Program-made: the position numbers and the translations under genes
DNA from: an uncultured Prevotella sp.
Lineage (GTDB): Bacteria > Bacteroidota > Bacteroidia > Bacteroidales > Bacteroidaceae
Assembly (NCBI GenBank): GCA_937877595.1
Contig: CALFIY010000082.1
Location: 1 to 61,056 of the forward strand
Direction of reading: 5' to 3'
Length of the DNA: 61,056 nt
The notes under the pieces: generated by a model
The model's database searches: none
The model's input: only the letters and a program-made list of their open reading frames with translations
What the model was told of the DNA's origin: nothing
In this document: piece after piece, positions 32,261 to 41,418 of the stretch
How positions within the stretch are numbered: the first letter of the stretch is position 1
Layout: each line of letters opens with the position of its first letter

Positions 32261-32280
32261 AAGAACAAAAAGTAAACAAG

Positions 32281-33111
32281 ATGAAGCGCGTAGCAATACA
32301 AGGTATGTTGGGCTCGTTCCACGATATCGCGGCTAGGGAATACTTTGGCAACGAACAGATACAACTAATCTGCTGTTCTACATTCGAACAGGTGTTCGAT
32401 GCCATACGCGAAGACCCTACGGTAATAGGTATGACTGCAATAGAAAACACGATAGCAGGTTCGCTGCTACATAACTACGAACTGCTGCGCAGCAGCGGTA
32501 CCACGGTGGTAGGCGAACACAAACTACATATTTCCCACTGCATCTGCTGCCTGCCCGATGACGACTGGAACACCATACAGGAAGTTCATTCGCACCCTGT
32601 GGCGCTCATGCAATGCAGGGATTTCCTTTCCCATCATCCACAACTGAAGAACGTAGAGTCGGAAGACACTGCCGGCTCAGCCAAGCAGATAAGCGAGGAA
32701 GGTCGCCAGCACTGGGCAGCCATTTGCAGCGCCGATGCTGCACGCATGTACGGCATGAAAATACTTGAGGACCACATTGAGGATAATAAGCACAACTTCA
32801 CTCGCTTCCTTGTAGTGTGCAATCCGCAAAAGGCCGATTTCCTCCGCTCAATAGCAGATACCGACAAGTCGAGTCTTGTCTTCTCTCTGCCGCACGAGGA
32901 GGGTTCGCTGTCGCAGGTGCTCAGCATTCTTTCATTCTATAAAATCAACATGACCAAGATACAATCCCTGCCCATTATCGGCAAGGAGTGGCAGTATCTT
33001 TTCTATGTCGACGTAACTTACGACAATCTGACGCGCTATCGCCAGTCGATAGACGCCATAGTCCCTCTTACGCAGGAACTGAAGATCCTCGGTGAGTACA
33101 AAGGTCACTGA
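32281..33111 (+). CDS. pheA: Prephenate dehydratase
   Basis: 276 residues. It converts prephenate to phenylpyruvate, the committed step to phenylalanine. The catalytic domain (about 1-180) shows VAIQGMLGSFHDIAAREYF, GMTAIENTIAGSLLHNYELL and the active-site TRF motif in NFTRFLVV. A C-terminal ACT domain (about 195-276, SLVFSLPHEEGSLSQVLSILSFYKINMTKIQSLPI) should bind Phe for feedback inhibition. There is no fused chorismate mutase; that activity is carried by the DAHP synthase fusion two genes downstream. It is the first structural gene behind the Phe/Tyr attenuator. Confidence 0.93.
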   Translation: MKRVAIQGMLGSFHDIAAREYFGNEQIQLICCSTFEQVFDAIREDPTVIGMTAIENTIAGSLLHNYELLRSSGTTVVGEHKLHISHCICCLPDDDWNTIQEVHSHPVALMQCRDFLSHHPQLKNVESEDTAGSAKQISEEGRQHWAAICSADAARMYGMKILEDHIEDNKHNFTRFLVVCNPQKADFLRSIADTDKSSLVFSLPHEEGSLSQVLSILSFYKINMTKIQSLPIIGKEWQYLFYVDVTYDNLTRYRQSIDAIVPLTQELKILGEYKGH

Positions 33112-33161
33112 GCGGCGTTGAGTGCTACCAACATGTCATACAATAAAAAAGTACAGATTTG

Positions 33162-34349
33162 ATGATACAGCCAGCAGAAAGATTAAGTTTAGTAAGCGAG
33201 TATTATTTTAGTCGCAAACTGAAAGAGGTGGCGAAGTTGAATGCTGATGGAAAGGACATCATCAGCCTTGCCATTGGAAGTCCAGACATGCCCCCTTCTC
33301 CGCAGACAATCGAGAAACTGTGTGAGGTAGCCCATCTGCCATCGGCGCATGGCTACCAGCCAACGATGGGAACGCCGGAACTCAGGCAGGCAATGGCTCG
33401 GTTCTATAAGCGATGGTATGACGTAGACCTTGATGCTGCAACGGAGATATTGCCGCTTATCGGCAGCAAGGAGGGAATATTGCATGTCACGCTTGCTTTC
33501 GTAAATCCCGGCGACGAAGTGCTTGTGCCCAATCCCGGATACCCTACATACACTTCGCTAAGCAAGATTCTTGGAGCACGTGTAGTGAACTATGACCTCT
33601 GTGAAGACAATGGATGGCAGCCCGACTTCGACAAGTTGGAGGAAATAGTAAATAATAAAACCTCAAACTGCAAATTGCTCTGGACCAACTATCCCAACAT
33701 GCCTACAGGAGGCAGGGCAAGAAGAGAAACTTACGAGAGGCTCGTCAGATTTGCACAAGACCATAATGTTGTGGTTGTCAACGACAACCCGTACAGTTTC
33801 ATTCTGAGCGAAGAACGTCTTTCGCTGCTGCAAGTGCCAGGGGCGAAAGACTGCTGCATAGAATTCAATTCAATGTCGAAGTCGCACAACATGCCGGGCT
33901 GGCGTGTCGGCCTGTGTGCATCCAATCCCACTTTCATTTCATGGATACTTAAAGTCAAAAGCAATATTGACAGCGGCACCTTCAGAGGTATACAACTGGC
34001 TGCAGCCGAGGCTTACGACAACAGCGAAGAATGGCATCGCAATGCCAATATCACACTTTATGCCGGCCGTAGGAAATACGCAGAGCAGATTATGCAGACA
34101 CTTGGCTGCGAATACGATCCCAGTCAGGTGGGCATGTTCCTTTGGGGAAGAATTCCCGACCGCTACAGCAACGCTGAAGAACTTACTGAGCGCATACTGC
34201 ACGAGGCCCGTGTGTTCATTACGCCAGGTTTTATCTTCGGTAGCAACGGCGAGCGGTATATTCGCATCTCGCTCTGTGCCAACGAAGAGAAAATAAAGGA
34301 GGCGCTTCAGAGAATTAAGGCCAGTATCGCAAGCGAGAGGCGAGTCTGA
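33162..34349 (+). CDS. Aromatic amino acid-type PLP aminotransferase
   Basis: 395 residues from the ATG at 33162, fold type I. Conserved features: SPDMPPSPQTIEKL, YQPTMGTPELRQAMARFYKRWY, IGSKEGILHVTLAF, NYPNMPTGGRA, VNDNPYSF, the PLP Lys in FNSMSKSHNMPGWRVG, and the C-terminal Arg in ERYIRISLCANEEK. Located between pheA and the DAHP synthase-chorismate mutase gene, it most likely transaminates phenylpyruvate and hydroxyphenylpyruvate to Phe and Tyr. That substrate assignment rests on context; sequence alone is also compatible with LL-diaminopimelate-type enzymes. Confidence 0.85.
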   Translation: MIQPAERLSLVSEYYFSRKLKEVAKLNADGKDIISLAIGSPDMPPSPQTIEKLCEVAHLPSAHGYQPTMGTPELRQAMARFYKRWYDVDLDAATEILPLIGSKEGILHVTLAFVNPGDEVLVPNPGYPTYTSLSKILGARVVNYDLCEDNGWQPDFDKLEEIVNNKTSNCKLLWTNYPNMPTGGRARRETYERLVRFAQDHNVVVVNDNPYSFILSEERLSLLQVPGAKDCCIEFNSMSKSHNMPGWRVGLCASNPTFISWILKVKSNIDSGTFRGIQLAAAEAYDNSEEWHRNANITLYAGRRKYAEQIMQTLGCEYDPSQVGMFLWGRIPDRYSNAEELTERILHEARVFITPGFIFGSNGERYIRISLCANEEKIKEALQRIKASIASERRV

Positions 34350-34462
34350 AAGACATCCTGTTGATAGTGAAGAAAATAAAAAAGTATAACAATAAATAAA
34401 AGGAGGCCCCAACAGTTTTAGTACACTCCCTCTGTATGGGGGACGGGGTGAGAAAATTAATT

Positions 34463-35527
34463 ATGGAGTTAGTATTAGAACCATTGAAACTTCCAAGTGA
34501 CAACGAACGCCCCTTCGTTATTGCCGGCCCTTGCAGCGCCGAGACAGAGGAGCAAGTGATGACCACCGCCACGCAACTGGCACAGAAGGGATGTCATAAC
34601 TTCCGCGCCGGAGTGTGGAAGCCGCGCACAAAACCAGGTGGCTTTGAAGGCCACGGCGAACCGGCGCTGGTCTGGATGAAGCAGGTGCACGACACAACAG
34701 GAATGCTCACATCTACGGAGGTGGCAACACCGGAGCACGTAGAACTGTGTCTGAAATATGGCATTGATATCCTGTGGATCGGTGCGCGCACTACGGCCAA
34801 TCCGTTTGCCATGCAGGCCCTGGCCGATGCTCTGAAGGGCGTTGACGTTCCTGTGTTTGTGAAAAATCCAGTTAATCCAGACCTTGAACTTTGGATAGGA
34901 GCCTTGGAGCGTTTGAACCAGGCTGGCGTGAAGCGTCTTGGTGCCATTCACCGCGGTTTTTCAAGTTACGACCAGAAAATCTATCGCAATACGCCGATGT
35001 GGCAAATTCCTATCGAACTGAAGCGTCGCTATCCCAGTCTTCCTATAATCTGCGACCCAAGTCATATCGGTGGCCGCCGCGAACTCATTGCTCCGCTCTG
35101 TCAGCAGGCAATGGACTTGGGCTTTGAGGGGCTGATAGTGGAAAGCCACTGCAATCCAGACAGCGCGTGGAGTGATGCAAAACAGCAGGTAACTCCCGAT
35201 GTGCTCGACTATATTCTATCACTACTCGTAATACGTGACGAAAGAATGACGACGGAGGGAATATCGCAACTGCGCAAGCAGATAGACGAACTGGACAATC
35301 AACTTATGGACCTGCTGACGAAGCGCATGCGTGTATGCCGCGAGATAGGACAGTATAAGAAGGAGCATAACATGACCGTTCTTCAGACCTCACGCTACAA
35401 TGAGATACTCGACAAGCGCGGTGCCCAAGGTGCGCTGTGCGGAATGGCACCTGAGTTTGTGGCGAAAGTATTTGAAAGCATCCATGAGGAGAGCGTGCGC
35501 CAGCAGATAGAAATCATAAACAAGTAG
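34463..35527 (+). CDS. Bifunctional DAHP synthase / chorismate mutase
   Basis: 354 residues. The N-terminal about 260 residues are a KDO8P synthase-like (type I beta) DAHP synthase: PFVIAGPCSAETEEQV, RAGVWKPRTKPGGFEG, WIGARTTANPFAMQAL, VFVKNPVNPDLELW, IHRGFSSYDQKIYRN and ICDPSHIGGRRELI. The C-terminal about 90 residues are an AroQ chorismate mutase (ISQLRKQIDELDNQLMDLLTKRMRVCREIGQYKKEHNM). One chain thus starts the shikimate pathway and makes prephenate, the substrate of PheA and TyrA encoded on either side. ATG at 34463 fits the family start (MELVLEP); an in-frame ATG at 34436 lies in a GC-rich hairpin. Confidence 0.92.
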   Translation: MELVLEPLKLPSDNERPFVIAGPCSAETEEQVMTTATQLAQKGCHNFRAGVWKPRTKPGGFEGHGEPALVWMKQVHDTTGMLTSTEVATPEHVELCLKYGIDILWIGARTTANPFAMQALADALKGVDVPVFVKNPVNPDLELWIGALERLNQAGVKRLGAIHRGFSSYDQKIYRNTPMWQIPIELKRRYPSLPIICDPSHIGGRRELIAPLCQQAMDLGFEGLIVESHCNPDSAWSDAKQQVTPDVLDYILSLLVIRDERMTTEGISQLRKQIDELDNQLMDLLTKRMRVCREIGQYKKEHNMTVLQTSRYNEILDKRGAQGALCGMAPEFVAKVFESIHEESVRQQIEIINK

Positions 35528-35532
35528 AACAA

Positions 35533-36318
35533 GTGAAAATATTAGTTTTAGGAGCAGGAAAGATGGGAAGTTACTTCATTGACCTGCTCAGTTTCGACCA
35601 CGAAGTGGCTGTATACGAAAAAGATGCGCAGCGCATGCGTTTTACGTACAACTGTCAGCGCTTCACAACATTGGAAGAAATCAGGGAATTCAACCCTGAA
35701 CTGCTTATCAATGCCGTCACCCTGAAATACACCATTTCTGTCTTCAACGAGGTAATTCCATACATTTCCAGCGATTGTATCATCAGCGACATTGCCTCCG
35801 TGAAGACAGGGCTGAAGGAATTCTATGAGAAATCGGGCCGCCGCTATGTTTCCACGCACCCTATGTTCGGTCCTACGTTTGCCAATCTTCAGCAACTCAG
35901 TGAGGAGAATGCTATAATAATCAGTGAGGGTGACTATATGGGGCGTATCTTTTTTAAAGACATGTACCAGAAACTTGGCCTTAACATCTACGAGTATACC
36001 TTTGAAGAGCACGACAAGACCGTGGCCTATTCGCTGTCGATCCCATTTGTTTCTACGTTCGTCTTTGCTGCCGTGATGAAGCATCAGGATGCTCCAGGCA
36101 CAACTTTCAAGCGCCACATGAGGATAGCCAAGGGCGTGCTCAACGAAGACGACTATCTCTTGCAGGAAATCCTGTTCAATCCGTATACCCACGACCAGGT
36201 GTCGCAGATAAGAAGTGAACTGAAGGAACTTCTCGAAATCATCGACCAGAAGGATGCTGCCGGCATGAAAAAATACCTCACGAAGATACGCAGCAACGTA
36301 AAGCGTGATATCAGTTAG
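35533..36318 (+). CDS. tyrA: Prephenate dehydrogenase
   Basis: 261 residues starting at GTG 35533, five bases after the previous stop. The start is fixed by the dinucleotide-binding fold ILVLGAGKMGSYFIDLL at the very N-terminus. Other conserved parts are ISDIASVKTGLKEFYEKSG, YVSTHPMFGPTFANL and EEHDKTVAYSLSIPF, the substrate-binding His region. It oxidatively decarboxylates prephenate to hydroxyphenylpyruvate for tyrosine. No ACT domain is present. The chain is short, as is usual for this Bacteroidota group. Confidence 0.9.
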   Translation: MKILVLGAGKMGSYFIDLLSFDHEVAVYEKDAQRMRFTYNCQRFTTLEEIREFNPELLINAVTLKYTISVFNEVIPYISSDCIISDIASVKTGLKEFYEKSGRRYVSTHPMFGPTFANLQQLSEENAIIISEGDYMGRIFFKDMYQKLGLNIYEYTFEEHDKTVAYSLSIPFVSTFVFAAVMKHQDAPGTTFKRHMRIAKGVLNEDDYLLQEILFNPYTHDQVSQIRSELKELLEIIDQKDAAGMKKYLTKIRSNVKRDIS

Positions 36319-36335
36319 AAATGCGCTGCTGCGAA

Positions 36336-36953
36336 ATGAAGACATTATACGATCATTTTGACAAAAGTGCCATTTCCAGTCTGCCGCGTGTGCTCTTTGA
36401 GGGGCGCATTGATGTAGTGCTAAACCAAGTAGAAGCCGAGCGCGCCGTCGATTTTCTGTTGTCGCAGCCCATTCTCGGAATAGATACTGAGACACGGCCG
36501 TCGTTCACGCGCGGCAGGATAAACAAGGTGGCTCTGCTTCAGGTGGCAACACGTGAGATTTGCTTTCTGTTCCGTCTCAACTATCTCGGAATGTGTCCGG
36601 CGGTGAAGCGCTTTCTCGAAGATGTCAATGTGAAAAAGGTGGGTCTGTCGTTACGCGACGACATGAGCAACCTGCTGAAACTTGGCGAATTCAAAAAGGG
36701 CCTTTTCATCGACCTGCAGAACCACGTGAGCGAGATAGGGGTTGAAGACCTGAGCCTACAGAAACTGTATGCCAACTTCTTTGGCCAGAAAATATCGAAG
36801 CGCGAACAACTTACAAACTGGGAGGCCGACGTGCTCTCCGACAGACAGAAACTGTATGCCGCCACTGACGCGTGGGCATGTATCATGCTGTACGACGAAC
36901 TTATAAACCTTAAGAAGGGTGGCGACTACAAGATTATCCGTACTCAGCAATAA
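36336..36953 (+). CDS. DEDDy-type 3'-5' exonuclease (RNase D-like)
   Basis: 205 residues from the ATG at 36336 (MKTLYDHFDKSAISSLPRVLF); an ATG five codons earlier (36321) is also possible. The exonuclease motifs are GIDTETRP (Exo I, Asp and Glu), LSLRDDMSNLLKL (Exo II) and KLYAATDAWACIMLYDEL (Exo III with YxxxD). Only the nuclease domain is present, without the HRDC domains of RNase D. It probably trims RNA 3' ends. It is embedded in the aromatic operon before the rRNA methyltransferase and tilS genes, suggesting RNA metabolism rather than amino acid synthesis. Confidence 0.87.
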   Translation: MKTLYDHFDKSAISSLPRVLFEGRIDVVLNQVEAERAVDFLLSQPILGIDTETRPSFTRGRINKVALLQVATREICFLFRLNYLGMCPAVKRFLEDVNVKKVGLSLRDDMSNLLKLGEFKKGLFIDLQNHVSEIGVEDLSLQKLYANFFGQKISKREQLTNWEADVLSDRQKLYAATDAWACIMLYDELINLKKGGDYKIIRTQQ

Positions 36954-36962
36954 AGCAGAGAC

Positions 36963-38153
36963 ATGAACAACATGACATACAAAACCATCCGCCTGAAACG
37001 AGGCAAGGAAGACAGCCTTCTGAGATTTCATCCCTGGATTTTCTCCGGAGCAATACAGAAGATTGATGATGGAGTGGAAGAGGGCGAAATAGTCAGGGTG
37101 ATTACAAGTGGTGGCGATTTCATCGCTACAGGTCACTACCAGCAAGGTTCTATCAGTGTCAGAGTGTTGTCGTTCACCGACGTGACAATAGACGATGATT
37201 TCTGGAGGGCACGGCTTACTTCCGCCTTTGAAAAACGTCGTTCCATCGGTATGGCTGACAATGCCGACAACAATAGTTATCGCCTTGTGCACGGCGAAGG
37301 TGACAATATGCCAGGATTGATAATCGACGTGTATGGTAATACTGCTGTGATGCAATCGCACTCCATTGGTATGCACTTGTCACGCAGGAAGATAGCCAAT
37401 TTGCTTGTAGACGTAATGCAAGGATGCATCAAGCACGTGTATTATAAAAGTGAAACAACTCTGCCGTTTATGACAGCCGACGATATGAATGGCTTTCTTG
37501 TCGGTGGAAGCGACGAAAATGTGGCTACGGAGAACGGATTGCACTTTCGTGTCGACTGGCTAAAGGGGCAGAAGACCGGCTTCTTTATAGACCAGCGCGA
37601 AAACAGGGCTTTGCTCGAAAGGTATGCCCGAGGCAAGCGCGTGCTGAATATGTTCTGCTATACCGGAGGCTTCTCTTTCTATGCCATGAGGGGTGGGGCG
37701 GAACTCGTACATTCTGTGGACTGCTCGGCAAAGGCCGTGGAACTTACCAACGAGAATGTGGCGCTGAATTTCCCTGACGACAACCGTCACAAGGCCTTCT
37801 GCGAGGATGCCTTCAAGTATCTGGAAAACACGGAAGAACAATACAATCTCATCGTATTAGACCCTCCTGCCTTCGCAAAGCATCGTGGCGCACTGCATAA
37901 TGCACTAAAAGGATATACCCGCCTCAACCAAAAGGCATTTGAGTGCATAGAGCCAGGCGGAATACTCTTTACCTTCTCCTGTTCGCAGGTTGTGACAAAG
38001 GAGCACTTCCGCAATGCCGTGTTTACTGCTGCAGCACTTTCAAAACGCAAGGTAAGCATACTGCATCAACTTCATCAGCCAGCCGACCACCCGATAAATA
38101 TCTACCATCCGGAAGGTGAATACCTGAAAGGACTTGTGTTATATGTTGAGTAG
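36963..38153 (+). CDS. Class I SAM-dependent rRNA cytosine methyltransferase (RlmI-like)
   Basis: 396 residues. An N-terminal PUA domain (about 1-75, IRLKRGKEDSLLRFHPWIFSGAIQ) and a middle domain precede the Rossmann methyltransferase: TGFFIDQRENRALLERYARGKRVLNMFCYTGGFSFYAMRGG, VDCSAKAVELTNENVALN, IVLDPPAFAKHRG (motif IV) and FTFSCSQVV with the catalytic Cys. RlmI methylates C1962 of 23S rRNA in E. coli; the same target here is inferred. The stop overlaps the start of tilS by 11 bases. Confidence 0.9.
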   Translation: MNNMTYKTIRLKRGKEDSLLRFHPWIFSGAIQKIDDGVEEGEIVRVITSGGDFIATGHYQQGSISVRVLSFTDVTIDDDFWRARLTSAFEKRRSIGMADNADNNSYRLVHGEGDNMPGLIIDVYGNTAVMQSHSIGMHLSRRKIANLLVDVMQGCIKHVYYKSETTLPFMTADDMNGFLVGGSDENVATENGLHFRVDWLKGQKTGFFIDQRENRALLERYARGKRVLNMFCYTGGFSFYAMRGGAELVHSVDCSAKAVELTNENVALNFPDDNRHKAFCEDAFKYLENTEEQYNLIVLDPPAFAKHRGALHNALKGYTRLNQKAFECIEPGGILFTFSCSQVVTKEHFRNAVFTAAALSKRKVSILHQLHQPADHPINIYHPEGEYLKGLVLYVE

Positions 38154-39471
38154 AGTAGAACGTTACATTGCAGAGCATAAACTGCTGGACAAAAGCGGTT
38201 TATATCTTGTGGCCTTAAGTGGTGGAGCGGACAGCACTGCGCTCCTGTTGCTGCTACGTGAGTTGGGCTATTCCATAGAGGCTGTGCACTGCAACTTTAA
38301 CCTGCGTGGCGCGGAGGCGGTGCGCGATGAGGAATTCTGCAAAGCCCTTTGCCGTAAGCATAACGTCCCATTTCATCGCATTCACTTCGACACGAAAGCC
38401 TATGCTGCCGCCCATCATGTCAGCATAGAACTGGCGGCACGCGAACTGAGGTATACGTATTTTGAACAACTGCGCCGCGACATTGGAGCAACTGATGTGT
38501 GCGTGGCCCATCATCAGGACGATGTAGCCGAAACGGTACTGATGAATATGGCGCGCGGTACTGGACTGCGCGGACTGACAGGAATCCGCCCTCGAAACGG
38601 GCATGTCGTCAGGCCGTTGCTTTGCGTGGCGCGCCATGAGATAGAACATTTCCTGGCAGAACGGCAACAGACATTTGTCGATGATTCCACAAATTTTGAG
38701 GACGACGCGACACGCAATGTAGTGCGCCATCACGTTGTGCCGCAGTTGCAGCAGGTGAACGCAAAGGCTACGGAGCATATCTGCCAGATGGCTGAGCGCA
38801 TGGCAGCCGTGCGAGCACTGGTAGACAATGTGCTCAGTCCGTTGAAGGAAAGCAGATGCATAGACTTGGCTGAACTGAGGCGTGTAGTCTCGCATGACTA
38901 TCTGCTTTACGAAATCATCCGCCAGTATGGCTTCAACACGGAGCAGGCCCGCCAGATGTTTCTTGCGCTGGGCGGCGGCTCCGATGGCGGACTGCTGTTC
39001 TCTTCTGACACACACGACATACTGATAGACCGTGGCAAACTGATTGTAGAGGAGAAAACACCAGATTTCAACGCTGTTGTTATGCCTGAAGACGGACTGT
39101 ATGTCGTGTCACAGAATGTGCCGCAGAAAGGTAGGATTAAAGTAAGTACTACAGAAAGGAGTGTTTCTTTTGAACCGTCAAAGAAACCTTATACCGCAAC
39201 GCTTGATGCCGATAAACTCACGTTTCCTCTTACTTTAAGGCGCGCAGAAGCAGGCGATTGGATGGTGCCCTACGGTATGCACGGACGCCAACTGCTGGGC
39301 GACATGATGACAAACAGAAAATTCACTCTCTTCGAGAGGCGTCGGCAGTTGGTGGTGGTAAATGGCGACGGGCGTATCGTGTGGCTCGTAGGGCTGCGAA
39401 CCGATCAGCGGTTTTGCGTTGACGAAACATCAAGCCGCATAACTACATTGCAGATTTCATTCGAACAATGA
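38143..39471 (+). CDS. tilS: tRNA(Ile)-lysidine synthase
   Basis: 442 residues from the ATG at 38143. It modifies C34 of the CAU-anticodon tRNA-Ile to lysidine, allowing AUA decoding. The PP-loop ATPase motif is VALSGGADSTALLLLL (about 20-35), followed by VHCNFNLRGAEAVRDEEF, VAHHQDDVAETVLMNMARGTGLRGL and a C-terminal TilS domain with GDWMVPYGMHGRQLLGDMM. It overlaps the methyltransferase gene at its start and the convergent HD-domain gene at its 3' end by 15 bases. It is the last gene of the aromatic operon. Confidence 0.95.
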   Translation: MLSRVERYIAEHKLLDKSGLYLVALSGGADSTALLLLLRELGYSIEAVHCNFNLRGAEAVRDEEFCKALCRKHNVPFHRIHFDTKAYAAAHHVSIELAARELRYTYFEQLRRDIGATDVCVAHHQDDVAETVLMNMARGTGLRGLTGIRPRNGHVVRPLLCVARHEIEHFLAERQQTFVDDSTNFEDDATRNVVRHHVVPQLQQVNAKATEHICQMAERMAAVRALVDNVLSPLKESRCIDLAELRRVVSHDYLLYEIIRQYGFNTEQARQMFLALGGGSDGGLLFSSDTHDILIDRGKLIVEEKTPDFNAVVMPEDGLYVVSQNVPQKGRIKVSTTERSVSFEPSKKPYTATLDADKLTFPLTLRRAEAGDWMVPYGMHGRQLLGDMMTNRKFTLFERRRQLVVVNGDGRIVWLVGLRTDQRFCVDETSSRITTLQISFEQ

Positions 39472-39993
39472 CGCCCAGCGCAGGAAGGTGGTGGTGACGT
39501 CATTGCCAAAACGCGACAGGCTACTGACAACTTCTTCGACGGTAGCCTCATGTTGCGGATTGCTTTTCGAGTAGAATTTATCGGCATAGCAGATGACCTG
39601 CTCTTCTATTGTCTCGGGCAACATGTCCTTTGGGGGAAGAGGCAGGTTCTGTGCGATAATCTGCTGTGCTGTCAGTCCGGTGCCAGTGTGCCGTTCGCAA
39701 ACTCTGGCATGACGTGGCAGCGACTCCTTACGCAGCAGTTCCGCACCGATGATGCCATGGCGTATGTAGTGCTCCTCGCCATAGCAGAAAATACTTGGCG
39801 CATGGCACCATTTTATCCCGATGTCATGGAGCATGGCGGCTTCTTCCGTAAACACGCAGTCGACGTTCAACTCCGGATGGCTTCTGGCAATGAGCAGCGC
39901 CCTGTCGGCAACCTTCCTGCTGTGCGCTATGAGAAGTCTGCGCTGCTCATCGTCGTCAGTATAGTACTTGTAGATAAGTTTGAGTGCATCCAT
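39457..39993 (-). CDS. HD-domain phosphohydrolase
   Basis: 178 residues. An HD domain with LLIAHSRKVADRALLIA (first His), EEAAMLHDIGIKWC (the HD pair) and YIRHGIIGAELL followed by CERHTGTGL. These metal-binding residues mark a small phosphohydrolase of the YqeK/uridine-like group; the substrate (nucleotide or nucleic acid) is not known. It is probably monocistronic, transcribed towards tilS, with which it shares the last 15 bases. Confidence 0.85.
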   Translation of the reverse strand: MDALKLIYKYYTDDDEQRRLLIAHSRKVADRALLIARSHPELNVDCVFTEEAAMLHDIGIKWCHAPSIFCYGEEHYIRHGIIGAELLRKESLPRHARVCERHTGTGLTAQQIIAQNLPLPPKDMLPETIEEQVICYADKFYSKSNPQHEATVEEVVSSLSRFGNDVTTTFLRWASLFE

Positions 39994-40044
39994 GGTTTCG
40001 GGAAATGCATCGGTTGATGTGTTTTTTCAACTGGTGCGATGAAT

Positions 40045-40590
40045 TCAACTGATGCGCTGGATGATTTTACCGCCTTCGGCAACAGCCTGCATGTTGAGCG
40101 GTATCATATCGTGGTGGCGTTCGGGCAGAGTCTTGCGGAGTGCTTTCTCAACGCCGTCGCTGCTCACTACAGGGCATACCTTGAGCAGCCCGCCAAGCAC
40201 TATCATATTGAAAACCTTGGCATTCTTCATTTCTGCAGCCCTGTCCATCGCGTCAATACGGTAAACGGTGATGTCCTGCCTTGTCGGAGGATTGATAATA
40301 CCGAATCCATCGTAGATAAGAATGCCACCAGGCTTTATCTTCGGCTCAAATTTTTCGAGAGAAGGCTGGTTGAGCACTATTGCAATGTCAAATTTGCTGA
40401 GAATAGGCGATGAAATCTTATCGTCGCTCACTATCACGGTGACATTGGCTGTTCCACCGCGCTGCTCAGGGCCGTAAGCGGGCATCCATGTCACCTCTTT
40501 CTGGTCCATCAATCCTGAATAGGCCAGTATCTTGCCCATCGACAATACTCCCTGTCCGCCAAATCCGCTTATGATAATCTCTTTTTTCAT
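40045..40590 (-). CDS. 2-oxoacid:ferredoxin oxidoreductase, gamma subunit
   Basis: 181 residues from the ATG at 40590 (MKKEIIISGFGGQGVLSMGKILAYSG). Gamma domain of the pyruvate/2-oxoacid:ferredoxin oxidoreductase family, with the conserved GFGGQG loop, TWMPAYGPEQRGGTANVTVIVSDD and VLGGLLKV. It completes the delta-alpha-beta-gamma set encoded upstream on the same strand. The gap to the beta gene is 62 bases without a terminator. Confidence 0.9.
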   Translation of the reverse strand: MKKEIIISGFGGQGVLSMGKILAYSGLMDQKEVTWMPAYGPEQRGGTANVTVIVSDDKISSPILSKFDIAIVLNQPSLEKFEPKIKPGGILIYDGFGIINPPTRQDITVYRIDAMDRAAEMKNAKVFNMIVLGGLLKVCPVVSSDGVEKALRKTLPERHHDMIPLNMQAVAEGGKIIQRIS

Positions 40591-40652
40591 CTGTATCTTA
40601 TTAATGATTAATGTTAAACCCGTAATGCTCAACTTTAACCTTTAATTTTTAA

Positions 40653-41414
40653 TCATATTGTATCTTTCAAGTCTCCCTTTGGATAGTAACTGAACATGTG
40701 TTCTGCCATCCAATCGTTGGCAGCCTTTGGCGACATCTTCCATCCGCTGTTGCAGGTGCTTACTATCTCGACAAGCGAACTGCCTTTTCCTGCCATTGAT
40801 GCCTCAAATGCCTTACGTATTGCCTTCTTTGCTTTGCGAATAGAGGCAACCGACTCAACTGACTGACGTGTTACGTAGCATGTTCCCTCAAGTGTGGCAG
40901 CAATTTCAGTGATATGAAGTGGATAGCCGTGCAGATCGGCTTGCCTGCCGTACGGGCAAGTGGATGTTTTCATGCCCATGAGCGTTGTCGGTGCCATCTG
41001 ACCTCCCGTCATGCCGTAGATGGCGTTGTTGATAAATATGATGACGATGTTCTCGCCACGGTTCAGTGCGTGTATCGTTTCACACGTTCCGATACAGGCA
41101 AGGTCGCCGTCGCCCTGATATGTGAAGACCAGTCTGTCGGGCCATAGCCGCTTTATTGCTGTGGCTACGGCTGGTGCTCTGCCGTGAGCAGCCTCCTGCC
41201 AGTCGATATCCAGATAGTTGTATGCGAAGACGGCACATCCCACAGGACTTACGCCGACAGTCTTGTCTGCCATTCCCATTTCTTCTATTACTTCTGCCAC
41301 AAGTTTGTGCACTACGCCATGCGAGCATCCAGGGCAATAGTGCATGTGGCTGTCGTTCATCAGCGAAGGTTTCTGGTAAACGACATTCTCTGGGCTTATA
41401 ATATTGTTTTCCAT
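40653..41414 (-). CDS. 2-oxoacid:ferredoxin oxidoreductase, beta (thiamine diphosphate) subunit
   Basis: 253 residues. It contains the iron-sulfur and TPP-binding features of the beta chain: HYCPGCSHGVVHKLVAEVI, SPVGCAVFAYNYLD, AVATAIKRLWPDRLVFTYQGDGDLACIGT (the GDGD...N thiamine/Mg motif, ending in INNAIYGMTGGQ) and APTTLMGMKTSTCPYGRQADLHGYPLHI. It catalyses oxidative decarboxylation of a 2-oxoacid to the acyl-CoA, passing electrons to ferredoxin. Sits four bases after the alpha gene. Substrate is 2-oxoglutarate or a branched-chain 2-oxoacid. Confidence 0.92.
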   Translation of the reverse strand: MENNIISPENVVYQKPSLMNDSHMHYCPGCSHGVVHKLVAEVIEEMGMADKTVGVSPVGCAVFAYNYLDIDWQEAAHGRAPAVATAIKRLWPDRLVFTYQGDGDLACIGTCETIHALNRGENIVIIFINNAIYGMTGGQMAPTTLMGMKTSTCPYGRQADLHGYPLHITEIAATLEGTCYVTRQSVESVASIRKAKKAIRKAFEASMAGKGSSLVEIVSTCNSGWKMSPKAANDWMAEHMFSYYPKGDLKDTI

Positions 41415-41418
41415 CTAC

